Source: Cladorhizidae sp. MBARI D1340-BT2
Lineage: Eukaryota > Porifera > Demospongiae > Poecilosclerida > Cladorhizidae
DNA length: 64,000 bases
NCBI GenBank assembly: GCA_028752905.1
Contig: JAQNBH010000008.1
Coordinates: 434,001 to 498,000 of the forward strand
Reading direction: 5' to 3'
Shown: positions 34,091-46,700 of the stretch, piece after piece
How the letters are laid out: each line of letters starts with the position of its first letter
How positions within the stretch are numbered: position 1 is the stretch's first letter
Notes under the pieces: model-generated
What the model saw: only the letters and a program-made list of their open reading frames with translations
Databases searched by the model: none
Told to the model about the DNA's origin: nothing
Program-made: the position numbers and the translations under genes

Positions 34091-35129
34091 TCTGGAATGC
34101 AATTGATGATGTTAACTTTGTGTTAGGTGATTTAAATTTCCACTTTGTAGCAAAATGCCAATATCCAGAGAGGCAGGGAAGAAAGAGATGGAAGAGAAGA
34201 TGTCACACTTGATGAACTATGTTTGGATCCAACTGGGCTGATTCAGTTTGAGGGGAAACTGCAGTAGGTTGATTTACTGCATAGGTAGTTATTATCTGGA
34301 TTAAAAAAATTCTCTGAGGACTTCTTTTTCTTTAAGCAAGTACCCAGAGAAGTTTGACCAACAGATCTCTTCATGGCTGGCTTAATTTCAAACACCAAGT
34401 TCCACACCACCAAAAGAGGGGCAGGGCTAGACATCTGGCTATTGACACACCCACAATTGTGGTATGCAACTACTCGGAGTAGCCTCGCATGCACAGACCC
34501 TTTACCAACTGCAGCACAGGCAATGGGCAATACCAGCTTCCGAACTGAGAAGCATAAGAATCACATTCAGTGCATGCATTTTGAGTAAATTGGCTAATGC
34601 TGAGTTACAGCTGAAGGGGTTCAACCCCCCCCCCCCCTGGATCCTCCATTGCTTTCCCATCTGCAGGTGGCAAGAGGTGGCAAGAAGCTTGAAGCAGTTG
34701 GTCGCCCCCAAATATGGCGTTGGTTTAATGTGCAAGGAATGTTTAAAAAGTTGGGCTTAATCATGCTCCTTGACTTTGTGTGAGCATCTGAGGCAGCCAT
34801 ATGCCGTGCAAAAGATCCTGAGGAGACCAAGGCAGTTTTTGAAGTTGATGCTCCAATGCAGTTGAAAAGCTGATCTACTTTGCCAAACATCCAAGTGTGT
34901 GTGCCTTTGGAATCCTGGCATGTATTAGACAACTCAACCAATCATCCAAATAAGTAGTTTGCAGATGATGCCATTACCTGAAAGTCCCGGTTGGCCTCTA
35001 ACAGCAGTTCTCAAATAGATTTTTTCATTGTTGTTTTTGAAAAATGAGCTCAGTAGCAAAAGTTATTTATAGCCTTACATACATGATAACATGATAGGTT
35101 GAAAAATGATTTAAGTTAGGCGAAGAATT
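34091..35129. other. Spacer with unassigned open frames
   Basis: On the minus strand, 34941-34621 stays open and contains NTCQDSKGTHTWMFGKVDQL, which may be more transposon sequence, but I cannot assign it. A C-run lies at 34626-34637. Confidence 0.35.
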
Positions 35130-35640
35130 GTTTAATAAATCGTTAAGGAAGAGAGTGAGGACGAGGATCTAATGGAGGTTGGGAGTGAGTTTGTGGCGGA
35201 GGGAATGAAGGAAGACTGCATGGATGCAGTGCGTGAGAATGGGATTATGATGTTCGATGGGTGGTATTGGCGAGAAGTCATGAGCGGAGTAGGAGCTAAT
35301 TGGATGAGTCTGGAGGAAAATGGATGTAATTGTTTATTATTTTGTAAATTAGAAGGAGCTTGGCCCGAGCACATCTATTTGAGAGTGTAGGATGTTTAAA
35401 GGTGGAGAGGTTGGATGCATAGTCAGAAGTCTATTGGCGAGTACAGAGTCTGAGTGCAAAGTGCTGAATGTGTTCTAAGGATTTTGAATTACAAGAAGAG
35501 GGAGGAGGTGACCACACAGAGGAACAGTAACTTAGATGAGGAAGAACTAATGTTGTGTAAAGTTTAATTAGCATATGAGTGGATAAGTGATGGTAAAAGT
35601 TGCGATAAATTAATCCTATTATTTTCCTTGATTTAGTCTA
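35130..35640 (-). pseudogene. Non-LTR retrotransposon reverse transcriptase C-terminal remnant
   Basis: In one minus frame from ~35635 the sequence reads TKSRKIIGLIYRNFYHHLST, then LIKLYTTLVLPHLSYCSSVW, and after an in-frame stop, TLSNRCARAKLLLIYKIINN. This is the typical end of CR1/L2/RTE-like reverse transcriptases (..LYxxLVxPHLxYCSxVW..). At least two internal stops show it is dead. Confidence 0.75.
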
Positions 35641-35815
35641 ATGTGCAGGTTCCAGGAGAGGTTATAGTGTGAAGCTCTCGCCTGTCTACCAATCACTTCA
35701 TAATTATGCCTGATTTACGGGAAATGTTGAGGGGTGACCTCAAGACCCCTAGAAACAGCAAGCAAAACAAATGACATTCACAAACAAGCGCCTGCAAAAA
35801 GAGTTCTGAATAGCC
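35641..35815. other. Short spacer
   Basis: Probably the decayed upstream part of the reverse transcriptase; nothing readable. Confidence 0.35.
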
Positions 35816-35930
35816 AGACCATGGTCTAGAGGTCCCAGTAGGACCATGGTCTAGAGGTCCCAGTAGGACCATGGTCTAGAGGTCCCAGTAGGACCATGGT
35901 CTAGAGGTTCCAGTAGGACTATGGTCTAGG
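35816..35930. repeat. 25-bp tandem repeat, ~4.5 copies
   Basis: Units of ggaccatggtctagaggtcc plus cagta. Confidence 0.93.
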
Positions 35931-36065
35931 CCTAAGTTACGAATATTGAGCCAGCTGCTGTCATTGCTGTTCTCAACAGCAAGGATGCCCATCGAGATGA
36001 GAGGTAGAAGCCGAGTCAGTTAGGGGTTTGAGAACTCCAGATCCAGAGTATGTTTTTTCAGGGCG

Positions 36066-36726
36066 GACATGAGGGATGAGGCAGTAGTAGAGATGGGGGA
36101 TGAGGCAGGAGTAGAGATGGGGGATGAGGCAGGAGTAGAGATGGGGGATGAGGCAGGAGTAGAGATGGGGGATGAGGCAGGAGTAGAGATGGGGGATAGG
36201 CAGGAGTAGAGATGGGGGATGAGGCAGGAGTAGAGATGGGGGATGAGGCAGGAGTAGAGATGGGGGATGAGGCAGGAGTAGAGATGGGGGATGAGGCAGG
36301 AGTAGAGATGGGGGATGAGGCAGGAGTAGAGATGAGGGATGAGGCAGGAGTAGAGATGGGGGAGTAGAGATGAGGGATGAGGCAGGAGTAGAGATGGGGG
36401 ATGAGGCAGGAGTAGAGATGGGGGATGAGGCAGGAGTAGAGATGGGGGATGAGGCAGGAGTAGAGATGGGGGATGAGGCAGGAATAGAGATGGGGGATGA
36501 GGCAGGAGCAGAGATGGGGGATAGGCAGGAGTAGAGATAAGGGATGAGGCAGGAGTAGAGATGAGGGATGAGGGAGGAGTAGAGATGGGGGATGAGGCAG
36601 GAGTAGAGATGGGGGTGAGGCAGGAGTAGAGATGAGGGATGAGGCAGGAGTAGAGATGGGGGATAGGCAGGAGTAGAGATGGGGGATAGGCAGGAGTAGA
36701 GATGGGGGATGAGGCAGGAGTAGAGG
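36066..36726. repeat. 24-bp minisatellite, ~27 copies
   Basis: Units of gatgaggcaggagtagagat plus gggg, purine-rich on the plus strand with one- to three-base length variants. Confidence 0.95.
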
Positions 36727-37321
36727 TAATTTTTCATGTGAGATTTGAGCTGTAAAGGAAGCAACATTGGTGAAAAAGATGGGTTGTTTCAACGTCAGAG
36801 GAGGCAAGGAGATCTTGCATCATGGAGGGAGTGCCCTGCAGAAACTTCAAATTTTGAGCATAACACACATGCATGCATTGATTGCCAATGGCAATTCTGC
36901 AAGCACAATTTGAGGAAGAGGGGTGTAGAAGGAGTTTTTAAAGAGCTTGAAGAGATTCCAGTGTGTTCAGCAGAGTGGAGCTCAATAACCAGGATTTTTA
37001 TCCATGTAGCAGGACAGGCTTTTCACAAGACTTAACAATGGTTCTGGTTGATAGATGATTCTATTTATCCCAAAACATTCCCCCCTCTCCCCCCACCCAC
37101 ACACACACACGGGGAAAAAATAGAAGCATTTTTTTGCCTTTTTCAGATTCTATTCAGGTAGAGCAGGCAGGAAGGGTCTGGGATCCACCATGCTCCCAAA
37201 CAGCAGGCAGCATTAACTGCAGGATGAACATACCTCCAGAGTCATTATTGGATAGATCTCTTCTAAGTTTACGCATGCGTGCAAATGCGCGCGTATCCTG
37301 AGAAATGACAGCAACCTCAGC
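36727..37321. other. Spacer / presumed promoter and 5' UTR of the unknown gene
   Basis: A C-rich run lies at ~37081-37110; no exon recognised. It leads into the ATG at 37322. Confidence 0.4.
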
Positions 37322-37735
37322 ATGACATCAAGTCAGAGAAAGAAGTTTAATCCTCCATTAAAGAAACTCGTCCCTGTTCCCGCCACGCCGAATTTATTTC
37401 TAGATGGGGAGCCGTCTCTCTCAACCGTGACGCCATCATCATCATTACCATCATCCCAAGTGCACACTCTACTCTCTTACTGTGATGATGAAGTTAGTGT
37501 GAGCTCGACTCCATTGAGGAAATTTCCCTCACGCACAATTAAGAAGAAAAAAATGCATCAGTATAATTACTCAGTTGCAAAAAATATAAAAACAGTAACT
37601 AAGAAGAAGTGGAAGCTGGTAGCAAACCATCACTCAGACAATGTTAATAAGTGTGCTGCGACTGCCTTCGAGTACCCACTCACACCAGCAAACTATGAGC
37701 AGACCGCATCCAAGGAATTAAGGACCAAGGAACAG
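37322..37735 (+). CDS. Unknown gene exon 1
   Basis: The ATG is followed by 138 open codons to a consensus donor (cag|gtgagt). The composition is biased and low in hydrophobics, like a disordered regulatory protein. Confidence 0.55.
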
Positions 37736-40700
37736 GTGAGTACAAATAGTAGTGCAAATCTGGCTCATTAAATCTGTATGGCTCACAAAAGGTTATAATT
37801 TATAATAATACTTAAAACTCTCCATTGTTGATAACTTTTTGTTGTCATACAAACTGGTGGAAATATTAAACAATGTAAAATAGGTAAGGTCCATGCCATT
37901 AGTTACTGCTAGTGCAGAAACACCAATGGAGGCAGAGAAGAGAGCTAGCTTCATGAAGTGCTGAAAATACCTTTCTCCTAAGGGTTCAGAGAAGTGAAAA
38001 CAGCTTTGACACTTCCCAATATTGATGCTATCTATTCTTTCTGCTAGCTACTGCACAGCAATCTGTTAGATAATGGCTCTCTTTCACAATTCCTCAACAG
38101 TTGGTTTCCATATAGCTCTATAAACATAGCCTCTTCCTCTTTCTAGAATGTCTAGCAATTTCATCCATATCTTTTGCTTTTGAATTGGTTTCACTTCTGA
38201 AGTCCACCATGAAGCATTGTCAGTCGAGACCTGAAGTTAAATACATAACAACAAATATTTCAAACTGATTATTTTAACAAGAAGTATTCCAATAATAATA
38301 ATAATAAGTAGTAGTGCAGTTAACCCTTTCACTGGCAGATATACGGAGGACTTTTTACAAAAATTGACACAATTTCACTTTTTTTTTATAGAGGACCTTA
38401 TGAAGACAAGTACCCAACAACTATATATCAGGTGATAGCTGATGCATGAAGGGACGTTATGTTAAATTTTAGTTGCTTAGCAACAAACCACAGAAATGTG
38501 AATATTGTTATAAGAGACAGGAAGTAAAATAAAAGGGTTTATATCATCTCAATTTCATATTACACATGAAACCAGCAATGTTAGCTGGTCAACTTTTGGT
38601 CAACAACAACAACTGTTTGTAAAATAATAACCTCTCCTGCAACCCTGTCTTCTCCTCTGCTGCTTCTCATCCTCCTCCTCCAGCTCCATGAGTGAAACTA
38701 CCTTCCCAGGAGAAATAGTTCTTATTATTATGCTAGTTACTACGCTTTACTATACAACTCTTATCTATTCTTACCTTGGGGGAAGTCTTCATGACCATCG
38801 CTATCGTCTGAAGCTTCGCTTGGCAGAGTAGGGCTATCTATACTTTGAAAACATGCTTCGTGGTCGGTGCCAACAGCTTCTGTTATAGCTACCATAGCAT
38901 CACCGTCAACTACGCCACTTCCCAGGTAAGCACAGGCACTTTCTTCCTCTCCTTCACTAACGTCAATCTCGGACAGGCCGAAGTCATCCTCAAATAGGAA
39001 GTCTAACGCTTCGTCTCTACTCTAAAGCAAGTCGCCATTTCTTCTTCGAGACCGGGAATTAACTGGAAGTGATGTTTGCTGGCATGTTTACTTCCCTTTC
39101 CTCATTCCGTATTTTCCAGATATTCAGGGGTATATTAGATGCATGCTTTGGGCATATTCGTACAATTTTTGAAGTTAATACCGCGAACGGTTAATTTTTT
39201 ATGAATTGTTTCGTCGCGGTTAGTCCGTTTTCGCGACTTAAGTCGCTTATGCCAGTGAGAGGGTTAATATAGTATATATATATACAGATGCAATGAAATT
39301 TCTTGAAGACCAACTTAAATTTGCTCTTGGACACTTTGGCTGGTGCTCTAGCATTAATCCTGAGTATTATATTTTTGAATAACATTATTCCTGATGAAGA
39401 TTAGAGCATCTAGCTGTCAAAGAGATTCCTGATGAAGGCTAGAGCATCTAGTTGAAATGTCAAAGAGATTCCTAGAAGGCTTGTTTAACAAGATTAAAGC
39501 ATAGTCCTGGAACAACTGGTTTTAGACCCTGTGTCCCACTAGCTGGACAGTCAGGACTTCCTCACTGAGCAGCATCATTTCCAATTATGATGTTCAGGCA
39601 GTTTGGGAAGAAGCTCTTGATATAGCTAGTGATTCGGACACCGTTAATTGATGTAAAATATAGCATTACCACTTTTGAATATTTGTTTGGTGTAGTGCTT
39701 GGCCTTAAACATACAGATAATTGAAGTAAAACTTTACAAAACCCCTCTTTAAGTGCCTCAGAAGGTCAAGAATTAGCCATGCTTACACGGAAAACCTTGG
39801 AAAGTCTTCGGAGTGAGGACTCCTTTGACTTGTTTTGGCCAAAAGTTTTTTCTTGTAAAAGAAAAATTGGAGGTTAGCGGTTAGCGACCCTGTTCTATAT
39901 ACCCAGGAGGAGGAAAACTCCAGTTAGACTCAGCACTGGCAGTGGTGAAGCGTATCATCCAACTGAACCTAAGGATCTGTTTAGCAACATTACTTTGAAT
40001 GTCTTGATTTCATTACAGCATTCATAAAATAACGGTTTGATCAGCCTAGCTATCACACTCTACTAAACTTGAGAACCTTCTTCTGAAATCTGCAAGGGGA
40101 GTGGACTATAGCGACGAGTTAAAGTTTTTCATGGAATTTTACCAAGATGACTTCAATGAGTCTAGTCTAACTACCCATTTACAACTTTTAAGTACAGCAA
40201 TGGGAACCACCAGAAGTGAGCATTCTCTCTCTGACATCATAAAGTACTTGAAGACTCTTTCTCCTGTCCAGCGAAGTTTCATGTCTGAGGTATGTACTTT
40301 AGTTAAATTGCTTGTAGTTACTCCTGCAACCAATGCTGTGAGTGAAAGAAGTGCTTCAGGATTGCGTCGAGTCAAAACCTACTTGCGTTCAACAATGAGC
40401 CAACAATGCCTCAATAATTTAATGGTATTTCATGTACACAAGGAGAAGACCGATGAACTTAACTAGAAATCATGCCTTAATGAGTTTGTTGCAGAAAGTG
40501 AGCACAGAAGTGGTATCTTCGGACAATTTTAAATTTGAAACATAATCTATCCTATTTTAATTATGTCATATAGTAACATTGTCATGTAATATAATGTAAG
40601 TGAAATTCCTAAGAAAATTCTCCTCAATATGTAGAGTACTCTATAAGGGCCCAAAACGTATCCACAATTTCAGCGCTGGATGGTCACACAGAGACATTAT

Positions 40701-43700
40701 AACAGTAAAACATACATTTATTAATATATATACACCATAATTATACGACTGTGTGGCAGGTTTTCATACAGGGGGATGGAGTCCTGCGTAATCCCCCCCC
40801 CCACCCCAAAAACAACACACACACCCAAAAAATTATAAAACACATCTCCCACCCCAAACTTATTCTGTAATATTTCCTTTAGCATAACAGTCATAGCCAA
40901 GTTCAAATTCAAGCAATTTTGCTATCTCAGATATTGTAAAAAGTGGGAAGATCCCCCTACACTTGAATACCCTGCACAGTCTGCCAATTAGGTACACATT
41001 ATCCCCCCCCCTCCCCCCCCCCCCCCCCCCCAATCCCTCTATATCCTGTGCAAAGCCCTGCACATGATTGTTAAAATTATTATTAATGTATTAATGAGAG
41101 CGATTAATATATATTTCAGAATCAAACATCTCCCCCCCCCCCTCCTTAACAAAAATTTCTGTATGAATCCTGCTGTAGCTCCAAAAGGAGTGCTATTGGG
41201 TAGAGTATAAGTTGGGTGTGTTTAGTTCCAGTAGCAAGTAAAGCCACTCCCATTGTGGTGTGGCTTAGTTGCCGTACAAGTTCAGATTTGCTTCCTACGG
41301 GCCTGGACTAATGGACACTTACTACTCATCATAGTGGACATACAGACTGATGGGCACTACTACTCTATCATAGTGGACATACAGACTGATGGACACTACT
41401 ACTCTATCATAGTGGACATACAGACTGATGGATACTACTACTCTATCATAGTGGACATACAGACTGATGGGCACTACTACTCTATCATAGTGGACATACA
41501 GACTGATGGACACTACTACTCTATCATAGTGGACATACAGACTGATGGACACTACTACTCTATCATAGTGGACATACAGACTGATGGGCACTACTACTCT
41601 ATCATAGTGGACATACAGACTGATGGACACTACTACTCTATCATAGTGGACATACAGACTGATGGATACTACTACTCTATCATAGTGGGCATACAGACTG
41701 ATGGACACTACTACTCTATCATAGTGGACACACAGACTGATGGGCACTACTACTCTATCATAGTGGACATACAGACTGATGGACACTACTACTCTATCAT
41801 AGTGGACATACAGACTGATGGACACTACTACTCTATCATAGTGGACATACAGACTGATGGACACTACTACTCTATCATAGTGGACATACAGACTGATGGG
41901 CACTACTACTCTATCATAGTGGACACACAGACTGATGGACACTACTACTCTATCATAGTGGACATACAGACTGATGGATACTACTACTCTATCATAGTGG
42001 ACATACAGACTGATGGACACTACTACTCTATCATAGTGGACATACAGACTGATGGACACTACTACTCTATCATAGTGGACATACAGACTGATGGACACTA
42101 CTACTCTATCATAGTGGACATACAGACTGATGGGCACTACTACTCTATCATAGTGGACATACAGACTGATGGACACTACTACTCTATCATAGTGGACATA
42201 CAGACTGATGGACACTACTACTCTATCATAGTGGACATACAGACTGATGGACACTACTACTCTATCATAGTGGACATACAGACTGATGGACACTACTACT
42301 CTATCATAGTGGACATACAGACTGATGGACACTACTACTCTATCATAGTGGACACACAGACTGATGGACACTACTACTCTATCATAGTGGACATACAGAC
42401 TGATGGGCACTACTACTCTATCATAGTGGACACACAGACTGATGGACACTACTACTCTATCATAGTGGACATACAGACTGATGGACACTACTACTCTATC
42501 ATAGTGGACATACAGACTGATGGACACTACTACTCTATCATAGTGGACACACAGACTGATGGACACTACTACTCTATCATAGTGGACATACAGACTGATG
42601 GACACTACTACTCTATCATAGTGGACATACAGACTGATGGGCACTACTACTCTATCATAGTGGACACACAGACTGATGGACACTACTACTCTATCATAGT
42701 GGACACACAGACTGATGGACACTACTACTCTATCATAGTGGACATACAGACTGATGGACACTACTACTCTATCATAGTGGACATACAGACTGATGGACAC
42801 TACTACTCTATCATAGTGGACATACAGACTGATGGACACTACTACTCTATCATAGTGGACATACAGACTGATGGGCACTACTACTCTATCATAGTGGACA
42901 TACAGACTGATGGACACTACTACTCTATCATAGTGGACATACAGACTGATGGACACTACTACTCTATCATAGTGGACACACAGACTGATGGACACTACTA
43001 CTCTATCATAGTGGACATACAGACTGATGGACACTACTACTCTATCATAGTGGACATACAGACTGATGGACACTACTACTCTATCATAGTGGACATACAG
43101 ACTGATGGACACTACTACTCTATCATAGTGGACATACAGACTGATGGATACTACTACTCTATCATAGTGGACATACAGACTGATGGATACTACTACTCTA
43201 TCATAGTGGACATACAGACTGATGGACACTACTACTCTATCATAGTGGACATACAGACTGATGGGCACTACTACTCTATCATAGTGGACATACAGACTGA
43301 TGGACACTACTACTCTATCATAGTGGACATACAGACTGATGGACACTACTACTCTATCATAGTGGACATACAGACTGATGGACACTACTACTCTATCATA
43401 GTGGACATACAGACTGATGGGCACTACTACTCTATCATAGTGGACACACAGACTGATGGGCACTACTACTCTATCATAGTGGACATACAGACTGATGGAC
43501 ACTACTACTCTATCATAGTGGACATACAGACTGATGGGCACTACTACTCTATCATAGTGGACATACAGACTGATGGACACTACTACTCTACTACTCTATC
43601 ATAGTGGACATACAGACTGATGGACACTACTACTCTATCATAGTGGACATACAGACTGATGGACACTACTACTCTATCATAGTGGACATACAGACTGATG

Positions 43701-46700
43701 GACACTACTACTCTATCATAGTGGACATACAGACTGATGGATACTACTACTCTATCATAGTGGACATACAGACTGATGGACACTACTACTCTATCATAGT
43801 GGACATACAGACTGATGGGCACTACTACTCTATCATAGTGGACATACAGACTGATGGACACTACTACTCTATCATAGTGGACATACAGACTGATGGGCAC
43901 TACTACTCTATCATAGTGGACACACAGACTGATGGATACTACTACTCTATCATAGTGGACATACAGACTGATGGACACTACTACTCTATCATAGTGGACA
44001 TACAGACTGATGGACACTACTACTCTATCATAGTGGACATACAGACTGATGGGCACTACTACTCTATCATAGTGGACATACAGACTGATGGGCACTACTA
44101 CTCTATCATAGTGGACATACAGACTGATGGGCACTACTACTCTATCATAGTGGACACACAGACTGATGGGCACTACTACTCTATCATAGTGGACACACAG
44201 ACTGATGGGCACTACTACTCTATCATAGTGGACATACAGACTGATGGGCACTACTACTCTATCATAGTGGACATACAGACTGATGGATAACTACTACTCT
44301 ATCATAGTGGACATACAGACTGATGGGCACTACTACTCTATCATAGTGGACATACAGACTGATGGACACTACTACTCTATCATAGTGGACACACAGACTG
44401 ATGGGCACTACTACTCTATCATAGTGGACATACAGACTGATGGGCACTACTACTCTATCATAGTGGACATACAGACTGATGGGCACTACTACTCTATCAT
44501 AGTGGACATACAGACTGATGGGCACTACTACTCTATCATAGTGGACATACAGACTGATGGACACTACTACTCTATCATAGTGGACACACAGACTGATGGA
44601 CACTACTACTCTATCATAGTGGACATACAGACTGATGGACACTACTACTCTATCATAGTGGACATACAGACTGATGGACACTACTACTCTATCATAGTGG
44701 ACATACAGACTGATGGGCACTACTACTCTATCATAGTGGACATACAGACTGATGGGCACTACTACTCTATCATAGTGGACACACAGACTGATGGACACTA
44801 CTACTCTATCATAGTGGACATACAGACTGATGGACACTACTACTCTATCATAGTGGACATACAGACTGATGGACACTACTACTCTATCATAGTGGACATA
44901 CAGACTGATGGACACTACTACTCTATCATAGTGGACACACAGACTGATGGACACTACTACTCTATCATAGTGGACACACAGACTGATGGACACTACTACT
45001 CTATCATAGTGGACATACAGACTGATGGACACTACTACTCTATCATAGTGGACATACAGACTGATGGACACTACTACTCTATCATAGTGGACATACAGAC
45101 TGATGGACACTACTACTCTATCATAGTGGACACACAGACTGATGGACACTACTACTCTATCATAGTGGACATACAGACTGATGGACACTACTACTCTATC
45201 ATAGTGGACATACAGACTGATGGACACTACTACTCTATCATAGTGGACATACAGACTGATGGACACTACTAGTGGACATACAGACTGATGGAAACTACTC
45301 GCTAGATATCTAGCTGGTTCCCCATATCACAAAATATAACAAGACTCCTAATATTACATCATCATAATGAAATCATAGATTGCATTGTTGTAGCCATTGC
45401 CTAGTCCTAGCTACTAACCTTGCCCTAACCATAGCCATATTACTCTGGCCCTAACCATATATAGCCGTATTGCCCTGGCCCTAACCCTAGTCATATTGCC
45501 CTAGTCCTAACCCTAGTCATATTGCCCTGGCCCTAACTATAGCCATATTGCTCTGGCCCTAACCCTAGTCATATTGCCCTAGCCCTAACTCTAGCCATAT
45601 TGCTCTGGCCCTAACCCTATCATATTGCCCTAGTCCTAACCCTAGTCATATTGCCCTGGCCCTAACTATAGCCATATTGCTCTGGCCCTAACCCTAGTCA
45701 TATTGCCCTAGCCCTAACTCTAGCCATATTGCTCTGGCCCTAACCCTATCATATTGCCCTGGCCCTAACCCTAGATGGAGCCTCATTGCAGTGCTTCTCT
45801 CAGCAGATGATATTGTCACATGATTGCCATAAGAACAAAAAATATATGACAAAAACAGACCCAATGTTGTGCCTTTTTGCTTGCCCTATATATTCCTGCT
45901 CTGCCAGAGGCAATGCAGATTATTCGCATATAAAATTATAGTTGGCTTTTTCCTACCTTCACTGCTAGCACTTGGCATCAACCACCGACTATAGCTCCAT
46001 TGTTTGTATAGAGTATATAGGAGCATCACAAAAATCGATGGTTGGCTCTATAATTATATACATATTGCCTAACATCAAAGATAGCCTTTGAGATCGAGAA
46101 GCACCAACTCCAAATGCCTACTCAAGTGTGGCAGACTAGATTGTTATCATTATCTGGTAGGCAAGACACTGCTTTGCCTAAGGCCAAAGCTCTTCAAACT
46201 CTAGTCAAGCTTCAGATATTTATTTCTCTCCGACTGAACGAGGCTGTCATTTGAAAACCCCAACACGCGTTATAATAATTATAATTAATGATGCAGTTAA
46301 TCGGTTAATCAATTCAATTGTTATTATTTCTACTTACTATAATATATATACCACTATTGTTTATTACACTATTGTTTGATAAGAAATTGAATATACTCAC
46401 AAGTTCTGGGTGCTAGTCGAACCTAGCAAAGCAGTTGTATAAATGTATACATACCTATTTCTAATTCACATCAGCTTACATGCATGGGTGCACATTCCTT
46501 TTGTACCAGATCTAGTCAACAGTGCGTACCTTAATTACACGTCTCACTTAATTTGTGATGTCATTGATTACATTAGAGTTTTAGCACAATGATGGAGCTA
46601 TTTTTGTAACCTTGACCTTAACTATACTCTTCTCATAATGCATATTACAGATAGTAGTGGACAAGATGGTGCTTGACATGATTGCTAAAACAAGATCTGA

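Noticed and set aside
36058..36807. Leu/Pro/Ser-rich 250-codon minus frames
   Set aside because: They are a 24-bp purine-rich minisatellite; two frames are equally open.
41253..45272. Long open frames (up to 783 codons) on both strands as repeat-protein genes
   Set aside because: They are the 39-bp minisatellite read in frame; opposite-strand frames are equally long, and the array sits in an intron of a better-supported gene.
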